Part shown: positions 45,498 to 53,439 of the stretch, piece after piece
Position numbering within the stretch: the first letter of the stretch is position 1
How the letters are laid out: each line of letters begins with the position of its first letter
Origin: Bacteroidales bacterium
GTDB taxonomy: Bacteria > Bacteroidota > Bacteroidia > Bacteroidales > UBA7960
DNA: 53,439 nt
Direction: 5' to 3'
NCBI GenBank assembly: GCA_003560165.1
Contig: PWJC01000136.1
Location: 1-53,439 of the forward strand
Program-made: the position numbers and the translations under genes
The notes under the pieces: generated by a model
Seen by the model: the letters and a program-made list of their open reading frames with translations, nothing else
What the model was told of the DNA's origin: nothing
The model's database searches: none

Positions 45498-46259
45498 ATG
45501 TGTTATTCCATCGCTTCGCTCGAAAGGAAAGCCGAAAGACTGGCCCGAAGGTACTGCAATGTATTGCCCCCGCAATGGCAAACTCCGCAGTCAGGGGGAG
45601 AAGTGCCCGGAGAGTTGCCCCTGTATTATTTTGTCAGCGGTTTTGCCCATCCCTATTTGCCGGTAATCAGGCCCGACGGCATGAGGATGCACTCATGGGG
45701 GCTGATCCCTCACTGGGCTAAAGACCGGAACACGGCCTTAAAGATCAGGAAGGGGACGCTGAATGCCGTGGGCGAAACCGTCTTCGACAAGCCCTCTTTC
45801 CGACTGAGCATCCGCAAAAAACGCTGCCTGCTCGGTGTCAGCGGTTTTTTTGAATGGCACGGGGCCGGGGGTAAAAAATTTCCTTATTTTATCTACAGAG
45901 AAGACAGGGAGATGTTTTCACTGGGCTGCATTTACGATAGCTGGGCCGATCCGGAAAGCGGAGAGATCATCCATAGTTTCGGCATCATCACCACCCCGGC
46001 CAACCCCCTGCTCGAAACCATACACAACCACAGAAAACGCATGCCGCTGATCATCGCACGGGAACAGGAAGCGCTTTGGACAGACCCCGGAATGCCGGTT
46101 GAAGAACTGAAGGCCATGATACGCCCATACAACGGCAACGAACTGAGAGCCCACAGTGTATCCCGCGAACTCAACCGGGTACGGGAGAACAGAAATGAGC
46201 CATGGGCCATTGAAAAAGCCTCCTATGCCGGGATTCCCGATGAAATGGGTTCACCTTAG
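45498..46259 (+). CDS. SRAP (HMCES/YedK-like) abasic-site DNA crosslinking protein
   Basis: Captures abasic sites in single-stranded DNA through its residue 2 cysteine. The start at 45498 gives MCYSIAS with the required Cys2 exposed after Met removal. The frame opens at 45444, but those starts would bury the cysteine. The 253-residue protein shows WGLIPHWA near 79, the NAVGETV region, the catalytic Glu in GVSGFFEWHG near 118 and the catalytic His in ETIHNHRKRMP near 178. It is a single-gene unit. Confidence 0.92.
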   Translation: MCYSIASLERKAERLARRYCNVLPPQWQTPQSGGEVPGELPLYYFVSGFAHPYLPVIRPDGMRMHSWGLIPHWAKDRNTALKIRKGTLNAVGETVFDKPSFRLSIRKKRCLLGVSGFFEWHGAGGKKFPYFIYREDREMFSLGCIYDSWADPESGEIIHSFGIITTPANPLLETIHNHRKRMPLIIAREQEALWTDPGMPVEELKAMIRPYNGNELRAHSVSRELNRVRENRNEPWAIEKASYAGIPDEMGSP

Positions 46260-46282
46260 TGCGCAGTCAGCCCGTGGTGTTC

Positions 46283-48805
46283 TCAATCCAACTCATCGAG
46301 CAGTGAGCCTTCGCGCTCAGGCTCAGCCCGCTGACGGAATTCGTTGAAGCGGTAGGTGAAGCCGATGAACAGCACCCTGGAATTGCTCCGGCGCGACAAA
46401 TCGGAGGTGAAGGTTTCGCCATAGGTATACATATCAAAACCCCGCGACTTGAACACATCGTTCAGCCGCAATGAAATGCTGCCATTGCCGCTGAGCACAT
46501 CAGTCCTGATCCCCAGGTCGAGATACCCCATGGCATCGAGTATCCCCTGCCCCCCGTGTTGCTGGCAACCACCCCCGGTGGTGCGTCCTGCCGTTACCTC
46601 GGCGCTGCGGTAATGAACCCTGGCCTGCAGATCAAAGCGCTTCAAGATGTTCCAGTTTGAAGTTGCCTGCACCATCCAGGAGTCGCCGCTGTGGTCCCAA
46701 TCGGGCAAACGTTCATCTTCCAGTCGAACAAAAAAGTAGCTGGCGCTGCCGGTAAACCTCCACCACGGGAACAACGGCAGGTTGGCTACCGTTTCGAGCC
46801 CGTACGAGATACCCGATTGAAGGTTGTCGAAGGTGGTAACGGTCTGGGGGTTATCGCCCGCAAACAGCCTCATTTCCCTGGAAATGATGTCTTCGGTGCG
46901 GCGGTGGAACAGGGTGGCCCCATAGGCTTTCCGGTTTTGTGTGTAGCGATACCCCAGTTCGTACGAATGTATGTATTCAGGGCTGAGCTCAGGGTTGCCA
47001 AAGCTGATGTTCATCGGGTCGCTGTAATTCACAAAGGGATTCAGCAGTGCAATGCCGGGGCGGTTGACCCGCTTGCTGTAGCTCAGGATAAGGGCATTTT
47101 GTTCGTTGACCGAATAGTCCAGATGGGCACTGGGGAACAGCTTGAACAGGGAGCGATCGAAAGGCTCTCCGGCGTTCTGCTGCTCCCCCCCGGCCGAATG
47201 CAGTTCGGCCCTGAGGCCGGCCTGTAGCCTGAACCCCCCCCGGGAGCCACCCAGGATGCCATATGCCGAATGAATGGATTCGGAATACAAAAAGGTATTG
47301 CTGAAATCGGTATTGAGGTTGTGGGCGCCGCTTTCGCTGTCCACCTCGAAAAAGCCGAAATCATCTTCTATACTGCGGAACAGGCTTTTCAGTCCGGCTT
47401 CGAAGCGGACCCGTTCGCCAAGGGGATGGATATAGTCGGTTTGAAGGCTCAGCACATGCCCCGGGGCAAAGGCCTCGGCATAATACATTTCCCTGGACAG
47501 GGGATCGCCGCCTGCCTCTACCGTAATGTCGCGGAAGGTGTCTCCGCTCGAAGCAGCATAAAAAACATCGGCCACTAACTCCCTCCCATCCTGGTCGAAA
47601 TTCCTGGTGTAGTGCAGCACGTATTCCCTGCCGAAGCCCTCGAAGCGCCGCTCCATGGAGGTAGTCAGTTCCTGATCGGCGGGAAGGAAGAGGCTTACAT
47701 CCGAATAATTGCGCGGCCGGGTATCGCGAAGGTTAAAGCCGGCGCTGATCATCAGCGTATTGCGGGCATCGATGTAGACATCGGCGCCGAGCCGGAAGTT
47801 GTTGAAATAACCGGTACGGAAAAACCGCTCATGCTGATGGAGTTGTTGCAGGGTATCGCCCGTCAGGGTAATGCGATGCCTGTCGTTGAGGTTGAACCCT
47901 TCCATGCCGTGTACCCTGAAGTCGTAGTTCCCGAAAAGATTCAGCCGTCCATTGCGGTGATTGATATGGACCGAACCATTGTATTTATCGCCCGTACCCA
48001 TATTCAGGCTAAGCATTCCATTGGTGCCGTGCTGCCGCTGACGCTTCATCACGATGTTGATGATGCCCGAAGTTCCGTCGGGGTCGTACCTGGCCGATGG
48101 ATTGGTGATCACCTCAACCCTGTCGATCATGGTGGCGGGGATCTGGTCAAGACTTTCCAGAAAGGAGGGCCGGCCGTCGACCAGTATGGTGACATTGGGG
48201 CTGCCGCGCAAACTGACACGGCCTTCGGGGTCCACCGCCACCGAGGGAATGGATTCCATGATGTCGATGGCCGATCCTCCGGTGGAGGTCATGTCGCGGT
48301 CAACGGCAAATACGGTCTTATCGAGGTTGAACATCAGCATTTCCCGTTCGGCCGTTATCGTGACCGCATCCATCATTTCTCGTCCGGGCCTCAACTCGAC
48401 AACCCCCAGGTCGACCTCGGGTGTACTCCGGCTCAGGACAAGGCCTTCGAGCAGCTGCGCTTCGAAACCGATGAAGGAGAAATGCAGTTCGTAACGGCCG
48501 AAGGGGACCCCCTCAATACGAAAACGCCCGTCGGGATCAGTAATGCCACCTGTAAGCATGCGTTCACTCCCCTCCGGGTACACCACCACGTTGACATACT
48601 CAAGAGGGGCAGTACCCACAGAGGCTACCACCCTCCCCCTGAATACCCCATCCTTGCCCGCATCTGCCTCTTCGGCCGGGTTTTTCGCTTCCAGGGCGTA
48701 TAAAGGCCCGGCCTGGAACAGCAAGAACACAAGCACTAGATTGATGTTCAAAACAAAGCATATAGTCCGGTAAGACGATGGCAGGATCCTGGCAGCGCAT
48801 TTCAT
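46283..48805 (-). CDS. TonB-dependent-receptor-like outer membrane beta-barrel protein
   Basis: An 840-residue outer membrane protein. It has a signal peptide (about 1-38), a carboxypeptidase-regulatory-like beta domain (about 52-130, FRGRVVASVGTAPLEYVNVVV and GGITDPDGRFRIEGVPFG), a plug (about 150-240, SAIDIMESIPSVAVD and RVEVITNPSARYDPDG) and a C-terminal barrel of the OMP_b-brl_3 type. The last residues do not show the usual terminal aromatic but end in an acidic tail. No SusD-like partner is adjacent, so the imported ligand is unknown. Confidence 0.9.
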   Translation of the reverse strand: MKCAARILPSSYRTICFVLNINLVLVFLLFQAGPLYALEAKNPAEEADAGKDGVFRGRVVASVGTAPLEYVNVVVYPEGSERMLTGGITDPDGRFRIEGVPFGRYELHFSFIGFEAQLLEGLVLSRSTPEVDLGVVELRPGREMMDAVTITAEREMLMFNLDKTVFAVDRDMTSTGGSAIDIMESIPSVAVDPEGRVSLRGSPNVTILVDGRPSFLESLDQIPATMIDRVEVITNPSARYDPDGTSGIINIVMKRQRQHGTNGMLSLNMGTGDKYNGSVHINHRNGRLNLFGNYDFRVHGMEGFNLNDRHRITLTGDTLQQLHQHERFFRTGYFNNFRLGADVYIDARNTLMISAGFNLRDTRPRNYSDVSLFLPADQELTTSMERRFEGFGREYVLHYTRNFDQDGRELVADVFYAASSGDTFRDITVEAGGDPLSREMYYAEAFAPGHVLSLQTDYIHPLGERVRFEAGLKSLFRSIEDDFGFFEVDSESGAHNLNTDFSNTFLYSESIHSAYGILGGSRGGFRLQAGLRAELHSAGGEQQNAGEPFDRSLFKLFPSAHLDYSVNEQNALILSYSKRVNRPGIALLNPFVNYSDPMNISFGNPELSPEYIHSYELGYRYTQNRKAYGATLFHRRTEDIISREMRLFAGDNPQTVTTFDNLQSGISYGLETVANLPLFPWWRFTGSASYFFVRLEDERLPDWDHSGDSWMVQATSNWNILKRFDLQARVHYRSAEVTAGRTTGGGCQQHGGQGILDAMGYLDLGIRTDVLSGNGSISLRLNDVFKSRGFDMYTYGETFTSDLSRRSNSRVLFIGFTYRFNEFRQRAEPEREGSLLDELD

Positions 48806-48958
48806 ATTGGTCTGGTAGTTTTATGCTTTTTAGACTTCAAAAATAGGGTTTGGTTTAATTATTGATGGGAAAATTTTGTTGCGTGAAGATGTTCTTTGAG
48901 TATAAAAACCGTTTCCTCCGCAGTCAACTACAAATTTATCCGACACAATACCCGACCA

Positions 48959-49585
48959 ATGCATCTAAAACTGTTTTTGCCAGGCCTGCTGATGATGTTG
49001 ATGGCGCCTGCCTGCTTTTCCCAAAACCCGCTTCAGGACAAAATCATGATGGCCGCCGTCAGGGATCTGCCCGTTTTTTTGGAGCACATACCTCCGGGCA
49101 AAGAAGGGGATTTTGGCTTTGAGAGCCGGCAGGCATTTTCCCGTGCCGGCATCGGAATGGCCTATCCAGTAGTCAGACTCCACCGTGATTTTTTTTCGGA
49201 TAAACATCTGCCGGATACAACCTATCTGGAAGATGCCCGGGAATGGCTCATTACCGTTCAGCATGAAGGCAAACATGTCATGCTCATGACCCTGGCTGAA
49301 ACAGAAGGGCATTGGCAGGCAGTGAACATTGGCGCATCGAAACTGGCGAGGCAACTAGATGCATTTGCCAAAAACCAGCTTAAAGCAAACCACCCGCAGA
49401 AGATATTGAGAATTTACCCGCTGCAGCAAGACTTCCTGCTTCATTGGGAAGACGAAACGGCAAACAATCCCAGGGTATACCCCTTGCTGTCGGCCAAAAA
49501 CTTATTTCTTACGCCGGGAATGCAATGGCCTTGTTCGCTCTCTGAGTTATTGCCCTATTTAAGGGAGAACATCCAAATTGATTAA
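48959..49585 (+). CDS. Secreted protein of unknown function upstream of a papain-like protease
   Basis: A 208-residue protein with a clear signal peptide (MHLKLFLPGLLMMLMAPACFSQN, cleavage about residue 22) and no recognised domain. The mature part is mixed alpha/beta with no disulfide cysteines other than one near the C-terminus (WPCSLSELL). It ends 10 bp before the ATG of the AvrRpt2-like protease, so the two form one operon. Possible roles are inhibitor, chaperone or substrate-binding partner of the protease, but that is inference. The frame opens at 48896, but 48959 gives the normal signal peptide. Confidence 0.75.
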   Translation: MHLKLFLPGLLMMLMAPACFSQNPLQDKIMMAAVRDLPVFLEHIPPGKEGDFGFESRQAFSRAGIGMAYPVVRLHRDFFSDKHLPDTTYLEDAREWLITVQHEGKHVMLMTLAETEGHWQAVNIGASKLARQLDAFAKNQLKANHPQKILRIYPLQQDFLLHWEDETANNPRVYPLLSAKNLFLTPGMQWPCSLSELLPYLRENIQID

Positions 49586-49595
49586 TCGTGAAGCT

Positions 49596-50468
49596 ATGAA
49601 AAAGACCGGATGCATCCTTATTTCCTTAATTCTGGTAATCTCACTGCAATCGGCAGGATTGAGGGCGCAAAACCTGCCTGTTCCGGTAGTATACCAGGAA
49701 AGATCCCAATGGTGCTGGGCTGCGGTTTCCGAAAGCATCCTCAGATATAAAGGCCATCATCACAGTCAGTGCAACATTGCCGAATACACCCGCAGCGTGG
49801 CCACCTGGCATAACTACGGATCCGTTCATTGCTGCCATGGAGGCTGCAACCACTGGAATTACATCCAGGGATTAGCAGGCAGCATAGAGGATATACTTCT
49901 GCATTTCGGACAACTGAATACTGTATTTTCAATGCCTGCCCTGCCCCTGCATTCGATTGAGGATGAGATCAGGGCCGACCGTCCCTTTGTTATTCGCTGG
50001 GGCTGGAAAACAGGGGGCGGGCACTTTGTGGTAGGACACGGTATTTCCGGCCAGACCATCATGTATATGGATCCGATGTACGGAGCGATGATCGGCAGTT
50101 ATTCGTGGATGGTGAACGGGCCTAACCACAACTGGACTTCAAGCCTGGCACTCGATATCTGGGTGGGATCCTCCGACCCATATCACACCGAATCTGGCCG
50201 GGACAAGAGGCATCCAGCCGGTTTTTCTGTTTATCCAAATCCGGCTACTGAATTCATCAAAGTGGAACTTGACCGGGCAGAGAACGAGTTCGCCGGGTTC
50301 TCCCTGTTCAATATGCAGGGACAACTCATCGTGGATCATCTCATAGAATATCCTGAAGAGACCGGTTACGGGATCCGGGTAAGCGAAGTACCCCCGGGCA
50401 TCTATCTGCTCGTTGTGAAGGGTGAAGGCAGGTATTCTCCAAAGAAAGTCGTTATAGCAGGCCGTTAG
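49596..50468 (+). CDS. Exported papain-like cysteine protease (AvrRpt2/C70-like) with T9SS sorting domain
   Basis: A 290-residue secreted protease. After a signal peptide (1-24) the catalytic domain carries the family motif ERSQWCWAAVSESIL with the nucleophile Cys near 40, a His near 143 in TGGGHFVVGH and an Asp near 159 in YMDPMYG. An extra cysteine cluster is at about 77-82 (HCCHGGCNHW). The final 80 residues (FSVYPNPATEFIKVELD to LVVKGEG...KKVVIAGR) form a type IX secretion (Por) sorting domain, which directs the protein to the cell surface or medium. TTG 49578 is a poorer start than ATG 49596. The proteolytic target is unknown. Confidence 0.88.
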   Translation: MKKTGCILISLILVISLQSAGLRAQNLPVPVVYQERSQWCWAAVSESILRYKGHHHSQCNIAEYTRSVATWHNYGSVHCCHGGCNHWNYIQGLAGSIEDILLHFGQLNTVFSMPALPLHSIEDEIRADRPFVIRWGWKTGGGHFVVGHGISGQTIMYMDPMYGAMIGSYSWMVNGPNHNWTSSLALDIWVGSSDPYHTESGRDKRHPAGFSVYPNPATEFIKVELDRAENEFAGFSLFNMQGQLIVDHLIEYPEETGYGIRVSEVPPGIYLLVVKGEGRYSPKKVVIAGR

Positions 50469-50479
50469 CATAAAATCCG

Positions 50480-50488
50480 TATATTTGC
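50480..50488 (+). promoter_or_regulatory. -7 promoter element of the MBL lipoprotein gene
   Basis: TATATTTGC, an exact match to TAnnTTTGC, begins 17 bp before ATG 50497 and 29 bp before ATG 50509. A TTG start at 50485 would lie inside this element, so it can be excluded. Confidence 0.6.
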
Positions 50489-50508
50489 ATAGATTAATGT
50501 ATGTTAAC

Positions 50509-51411
50509 ATGTTTATAAGTAAAGGATCCCAGGTGCGCTATTCCAAACCAACTCCGGCTTTTTTCAAATTATTCCTTCCCCTTTTCGTATTCAGCATTGC
50601 GCTGCTTTTCTCCTGTTCTTCGGACGAGAATATATTCATCATCCCATCGGACGACAATGACCTCTACCAGGTTCATTTTATCGATGTAGGACAGGGAGAT
50701 GCCATTCTGGTGACCACCCCCGGCAAAACCCTGCTGGTAGACGGGGGCTGGCAAGGCAGTGGTGTGGATCAATACCTGACCGATCTGGGCATCTCCAAAG
50801 TGGACATCGTGATCGGGACTCACCCCCATGCCGATCATATCGGGGGGCTGATTGCCGTTTTTCAGCGTTTTGAAGTGGGCGAGGTGATCGATCCGGGCGT
50901 GACCCATACCACGGCCACCTTCAATAATTACCTGACGGCCATCGACATCCACGACATCCCCTTTACCGTGGGCAGAAAGGGCATGGAGCGCCAACTGTCG
51001 GAACATGCCTATTTTGAGATCATCCACCCCATAAACCCAGCTTCCGGTCATCTGAACAATGCCTCCATTGTGGTCCGGGTGCATCTGGGCGATATCAAGG
51101 TATTGCTCACCGGCGATGCCGAGCGCGAGAGCGAACAATCCATGCTGTCCGCCCCGGAACTGCTACGCAGCCACATACTGAAAGTAGGCCATCACGGCAG
51201 CCGGACGAGTTCGACCATGCCCTTCCTCGAGGCGGTGCAGCCCGAAGTCAGCATCATCATGTGCGGGCGCGACAACCCATACGGTCATCCGCACTCGCAG
51301 GCCATGCAGGCGCTCAATGCCGTGGGCACCGATATTTACCGAACCGATACCCACGGCCACATCCTTATCGAAACCGACGGAACCCAATACAGTATCACCA
51401 CCGAAAAATAG
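50509..51411 (+). CDS. ComEC-like metallo-beta-lactamase-fold lipoprotein
   Basis: A 300-residue exported hydrolase. The start at 50509 fits a lipoprotein signal ending in LLFSCSSD (Cys near 37). The mature protein is an MBL-fold domain resembling the C-terminal nuclease part of ComEC/Rec2. It has IDVGQGDAIL, the metal-binding THPHADHIGG near 110, LTGDAERESE near 205 and VGHHGSRTS near 230. It could hydrolyse a phosphodiester, perhaps extracellular DNA or cyclic nucleotides, but substrate and activity are inferred. It is followed after 9 bp by a DUF3006 gene, an association seen in other bacteria. Confidence 0.88.
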   Translation: MFISKGSQVRYSKPTPAFFKLFLPLFVFSIALLFSCSSDENIFIIPSDDNDLYQVHFIDVGQGDAILVTTPGKTLLVDGGWQGSGVDQYLTDLGISKVDIVIGTHPHADHIGGLIAVFQRFEVGEVIDPGVTHTTATFNNYLTAIDIHDIPFTVGRKGMERQLSEHAYFEIIHPINPASGHLNNASIVVRVHLGDIKVLLTGDAERESEQSMLSAPELLRSHILKVGHHGSRTSSTMPFLEAVQPEVSIIMCGRDNPYGHPHSQAMQALNAVGTDIYRTDTHGHILIETDGTQYSITTEK

Positions 51412-51420
51412 GCACCCCTT

Positions 51421-51645
51421 ATGAATGCAGTTGTCGACCGGATTACCGAAAACATGGCCACCATCCTGTTCGAAGACCAGGGTGCACAGATCCATGTACC
51501 CATCGACCAGCTTCCCGAAAACACCCGCGAAGGCTCCTGGCTTACAGTAAACTTCAACCTCGACCCGGGTCGGACTGAGGAGATGGCTGAAAGAAACCGC
51601 CGCCTGCTGGAGCGGCTCAGGAGCAAACGAAGGGATTCGCGCTAA
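51421..51645 (+). CDS. DUF3006 family small protein
   Basis: A 74-residue cytosolic protein with a short beta domain (NAVVDRITENMATILFED then VPIDQLPEN and GSWLTVNFNLD) and a strongly basic helical tail (RNRRLLERLRSKRRDSR). It follows the MBL lipoprotein by 9 bp, which is the usual location for this family. Function is unknown. Confidence 0.8.
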   Translation: MNAVVDRITENMATILFEDQGAQIHVPIDQLPENTREGSWLTVNFNLDPGRTEEMAERNRRLLERLRSKRRDSR

Positions 51646-51669
51646 GATCTGCAGCAACGCGAAGGGCAA

Positions 51670-51696
51670 AATGCGCGAAACGCCGTTTCGCGCATT
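51670..51696 (+). terminator. Strong hairpin after the MBL-DUF3006 operon
   Basis: AATGCGCGAAAC pairs perfectly with GTTTCGCGCATT across a 3-nt loop (12-bp stem). It follows the stop by 25 bp. The downstream bases CTTGC do not form a strong T-run. Confidence 0.65.
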
Positions 51697-51738
51697 CTTG
51701 CAGGCAGTGCGGCAGTCAGCACCCTGGAAAACCCAGAC

Positions 51739-51890
51739 AGGTTCAAGAGTTTAAGAGTTTAAGCATTGAATATAAAATACTTAAACTTTTCAACTTTTCA
51801 ACTTTTCAACTCTTCAACTTTCTTCTTCCTACCTACCACCTACTGTCTTCCGTCCTCCGTCTTCCGTCTTCTCCCCTTCTCCTTGCTCGT
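51739..51890. repeat. Composite minisatellite island 8
   Basis: GTTTAAGA units, core variant GAATATAAAATACTTAA at 51768-51784, TTTTCAAC/TCTTCAAC units, then CTACCTACCACC and CTTCCGTCCTCCGT words to 51890. It ends 70 bp before the next start codon. Confidence 0.9.
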
Positions 51891-51959
51891 TCATCATTTT
51901 TTTCTTATTTTCATGGCATTGCCGGACCGGTGCCGGCAAATCAACAAAAGAACGGTTTT

Positions 51960-52682
51960 ATGCCCAGGCGCCTGCTGTATTATGTCCTGCCGGCATGCCT
52001 CGTCATGGGGCTGTCGTCTTTGCTGCCGGCACAGGAGCGGATCGCTCCCGACGATTTCGGGGGCTTCCGCGACTTCCGCTTCCATACGCCCGTAGACGCC
52101 TATGTCCATCACCACATCGTACCTGCCGGGCAAACAGGCGGGGAGCGGCTGTACCGGGTGTTTTTTGGCGGGGACGAAGACATATTCATTGATGTCCGCA
52201 TTGCAGCGGTGCTGCTGACCGAAACACAGCAGGGGATTTCCCGGATCGAAGTGCGGTTGGAAGGGGATGTGGGCGAAGCCTTGCTCGAAGCTTTCGCGGA
52301 AGAATACCTTGTGTCGCATGCGGGCAACCGGAAAGCCCCGCCAAACCCCTGCCTGCTGATCAACGCCCGGGCAAGCCTGATGGACAGCCTGAACCATGGG
52401 AAAACCGGTCCGCTGAGTTTTCCACCCCTTTCCGACCACCATCATCCCCTGTTTTCCTTCGAAGGCAAACAAACCCGGATCGTTTACGGCGAAGTGTGCA
52501 CCCACGAGATCTCCTGGACCCAGGGCTCGCAGTGGAGCGCGCCGACCGATGCCGGCGACCCCGAAGGCCGGCGAAGCCGGTTCCACATCCGCGTTACCGA
52601 GCATCCGGAGATCAGGATCAGCAACAGGATGTACTACCTGGAGTTCTCCAGCCACGGGGAACCGGGCGGCAGCAGCCGTTAA
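51960..52682 (+). CDS. Exported protein of unknown function
   Basis: A 240-residue protein with a signal peptide (MPRRLLYYVLPACLVMGLSSLLPAQE, cleavage about 25) and no recognised domain. Notable parts are the HHHIVPAGQTGGERLYRVFF strand near 48, an RLEGDVGEALLEAFAEEYLV helix-like stretch near 100 and a His-rich SDHHHPLF near 160. The tail is polar and Gly/Ser-rich (SSHGEPGGSSR). ATG 51960 is chosen because it starts directly with a signal peptide; the frame opens at 51930. Confidence 0.65.
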   Translation: MPRRLLYYVLPACLVMGLSSLLPAQERIAPDDFGGFRDFRFHTPVDAYVHHHIVPAGQTGGERLYRVFFGGDEDIFIDVRIAAVLLTETQQGISRIEVRLEGDVGEALLEAFAEEYLVSHAGNRKAPPNPCLLINARASLMDSLNHGKTGPLSFPPLSDHHHPLFSFEGKQTRIVYGEVCTHEISWTQGSQWSAPTDAGDPEGRRSRFHIRVTEHPEIRISNRMYYLEFSSHGEPGGSSR

Positions 52683-52799
52683 GCCCCCCCTGCCTCTTTA
52701 ATCACTGCCTGCACCTTCCCTTTTGACGTACCGGGTTCGGATAAGATGGAACCCCTGTCTGAATTCCCGTCCACTGCTTATTCACGGCCAGTTGTCAGC

Positions 52800-52822
52800 T
52801 TTTCCGGACAATGTCTGGAAAA
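52800..52822. promoter_or_regulatory. 23-bp palindrome
   Basis: TTTTCCGGACA and TGTCTGGAAAA are mirror complements with one mismatch around a single central A. This is the size of a dimeric-repressor operator. Confidence 0.5.
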
Positions 52823-52860
52823 TCCTGACAAAACCTGACAAATCCTGACAAATCAGGACA
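52821..52860 (+). repeat. 10-bp-phased CCTGACA repeats
   Basis: AATCCTGACA, AAACCTGACA, AATCCTGACA and AATCAGGACA follow each other with an exact 10-bp period, directly after the palindrome. Such spacing puts each unit on the same face of the helix. Confidence 0.65.
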
Positions 52861-53088
52861 TAAATCAGACAAATTTAACATCTCAAACATTTAACTTGAT
52901 TATCCCAAAACCAAACGCAAAAATAAGACCATAAACCGAAAGCCTATGAGGGAAAAAAGACCGTTATCCGCTTCCTGTTTTCATTAACCGGATGCATGAA
53001 GTGAACGCCCGGCGCACACAGCGCACCATCCCCTCCCCTTATGGAGGCGCTCCGGGCACCAAACACTTCCTTAACCGGCAATCTGCCA

Positions 53089-53120
53089 AACACCCCCGGA
53101 AATAACCCCACCGGGGTGTT
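53089..53120. repeat. GC-rich hairpin
   Basis: AACACCCCCGG and CCGGGGTGTT pair with one bulged C around an 11-nt loop. It lies inside the GC-rich block of the terminal intergenic region. Confidence 0.5.
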
Positions 53121-53418
53121 ACCCAAGGCCTGCAACAGCGCCAGACCTGATCAGCCCCAGTAGCTGAAATCGCTCGAAAACCCACATCCTGTACCGGGCC
53201 GTATTTCCCGCGCCCGCAGTACAGGCCGGCAAGGCCCGCCCCCAACCGTTAAGGGGCCATCGGAGCCCGCCGCTGTTCATACCCGGGAAAAATTTATTAA
53301 AAACCAAACAATAAGCCTATGCAACATGAACATCATGCTCCATGTAACGCTTGAGGCCCTTTCGATATACGAGGGCACAGCAAAAACAAAAAAAATGTTT
53401 CATTAAAATATGTTTATT

Positions 53419-53439
53419 ATGAGAAAATCAAACAAAACA
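53419..53439 (+). CDS. Possible start of a gene cut by the window end
   Basis: ATG at 53419 after an A/T-rich leader opens MRKSNKT, a plausible basic N-terminus of a signal peptide. Only seven codons are inside the window, so nothing more can be said. Confidence 0.25.

Larger units (their letters stand above)
52683..53418. other. Long structured intergenic region
   Basis: No convincing gene is seen in about 735 bp. It contains a 23-bp near-perfect palindrome (52800-52822), a 10-bp-phased CCTGACA repeat (52821-52860), a GC-rich block (about 52990-53290) with a hairpin at 53089-53120, and AT-rich flanks. Short frames on the minus strand in the GC-rich block overlap each other and lack known domains. 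Confidence 0.6.

Noticed and set aside
47612-48703. 363-codon plus-strand frame opposite the TonB-type protein
   Set aside because: It covers exactly the plug and first barrel part of a clear outer membrane protein on the other strand.

Overview
The window looks like a chromosomal piece of a Bacteroidota bacterium, most likely an anaerobic or facultative member of the order Bacteroidales or a close relative. This rests on promoter-like sequences of the TTTG-N20-TAnnTTTG type (ahead of tRNA-Cys, tRNA-Leu, the ECF sigma gene and others), a secreted protease ending in a type IX secretion (Por) sorting domain, TonB-dependent receptors, DUF4369/TlpA-type thioredoxin lipoproteins, DUF4301 and DUF5063 proteins, the purH-mreB-mreC-mreD order, and a Na+-pumping oxaloacetate decarboxylase (oadG-oadA-oadB) very like that of Bacteroides. 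No phage, plasmid, insertion sequence or CRISPR array is recognisable.

Layout. 1-8217: a co-directional block with a His-rich CopB-type P-ATPase, a TonB-dependent receptor, a soluble PAS-GAF hybrid histidine kinase and, overlapping it by ATGA, a ferric-reductase-like flavocytochrome; together these suggest a metal (copper or iron) sensing, uptake and efflux module. 8218-10275: two minisatellite islands around a 37-codon membrane ORF, then a surface protein made of 16-residue repeats. 10316-14151: a truncated glycerol-dehydrogenase-like remnant, tRNA-Cys, a CWC zinc-knuckle protein, folB, another repeat island, glnS and tRNA-Gln. 14233-17782: the oxaloacetate decarboxylase operon. 18020-28917: an exported M24 peptidase, a DUF1573 protein, an aspartate-type aminotransferase convergent with uvrA, an ECF-type sigma factor, murB, a membrane protein and a phosphohexomutase. 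29169-38887: a DPP-IV-like peptidase, two tRNA-Leu, a DUF5063 protein, a thioredoxin-like lipoprotein, a DUF4301 protein, an unusual Cys-rich PAS histidine kinase, LpxH and a cysteine-dioxygenase-like cupin. 38909-44213: a second TlpA-like lipoprotein and the purH-mreBCD operon on the minus strand. 44278-52682: a YitT transporter-like protein, an SRAP (HMCES/YedK) protein, a large TonB-type outer membrane protein, a secreted pair (unknown protein plus AvrRpt2-like papain-fold protease with T9SS tail), a ComEC-like metallo-beta-lactamase lipoprotein with DUF3006 partner, and an unknown exported protein. 52683-53439 is largely non-coding but structured.

The most striking non-genic feature is a family of composite minisatellite islands (at least eight in 53 kb, plus a ninth short related tract). 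They are built from a small vocabulary of 7-8 bp tandem words, and five share a 17-bp core close to GAATATCAAATACTTAA. They lie only between genes. Two of them (near 185-290 and 11932-12040) are near-identical inverted copies. A separate leader motif (GACTCATCACTCACTACTC) sits just upstream of three unrelated genes. The strongest candidates for something undescribed are these islands, the T9SS-exported papain-like protease with its unknown upstream partner, the metal block at the left end, the Cys-rich PAS kinase, and the structured intergenic region at the right end.
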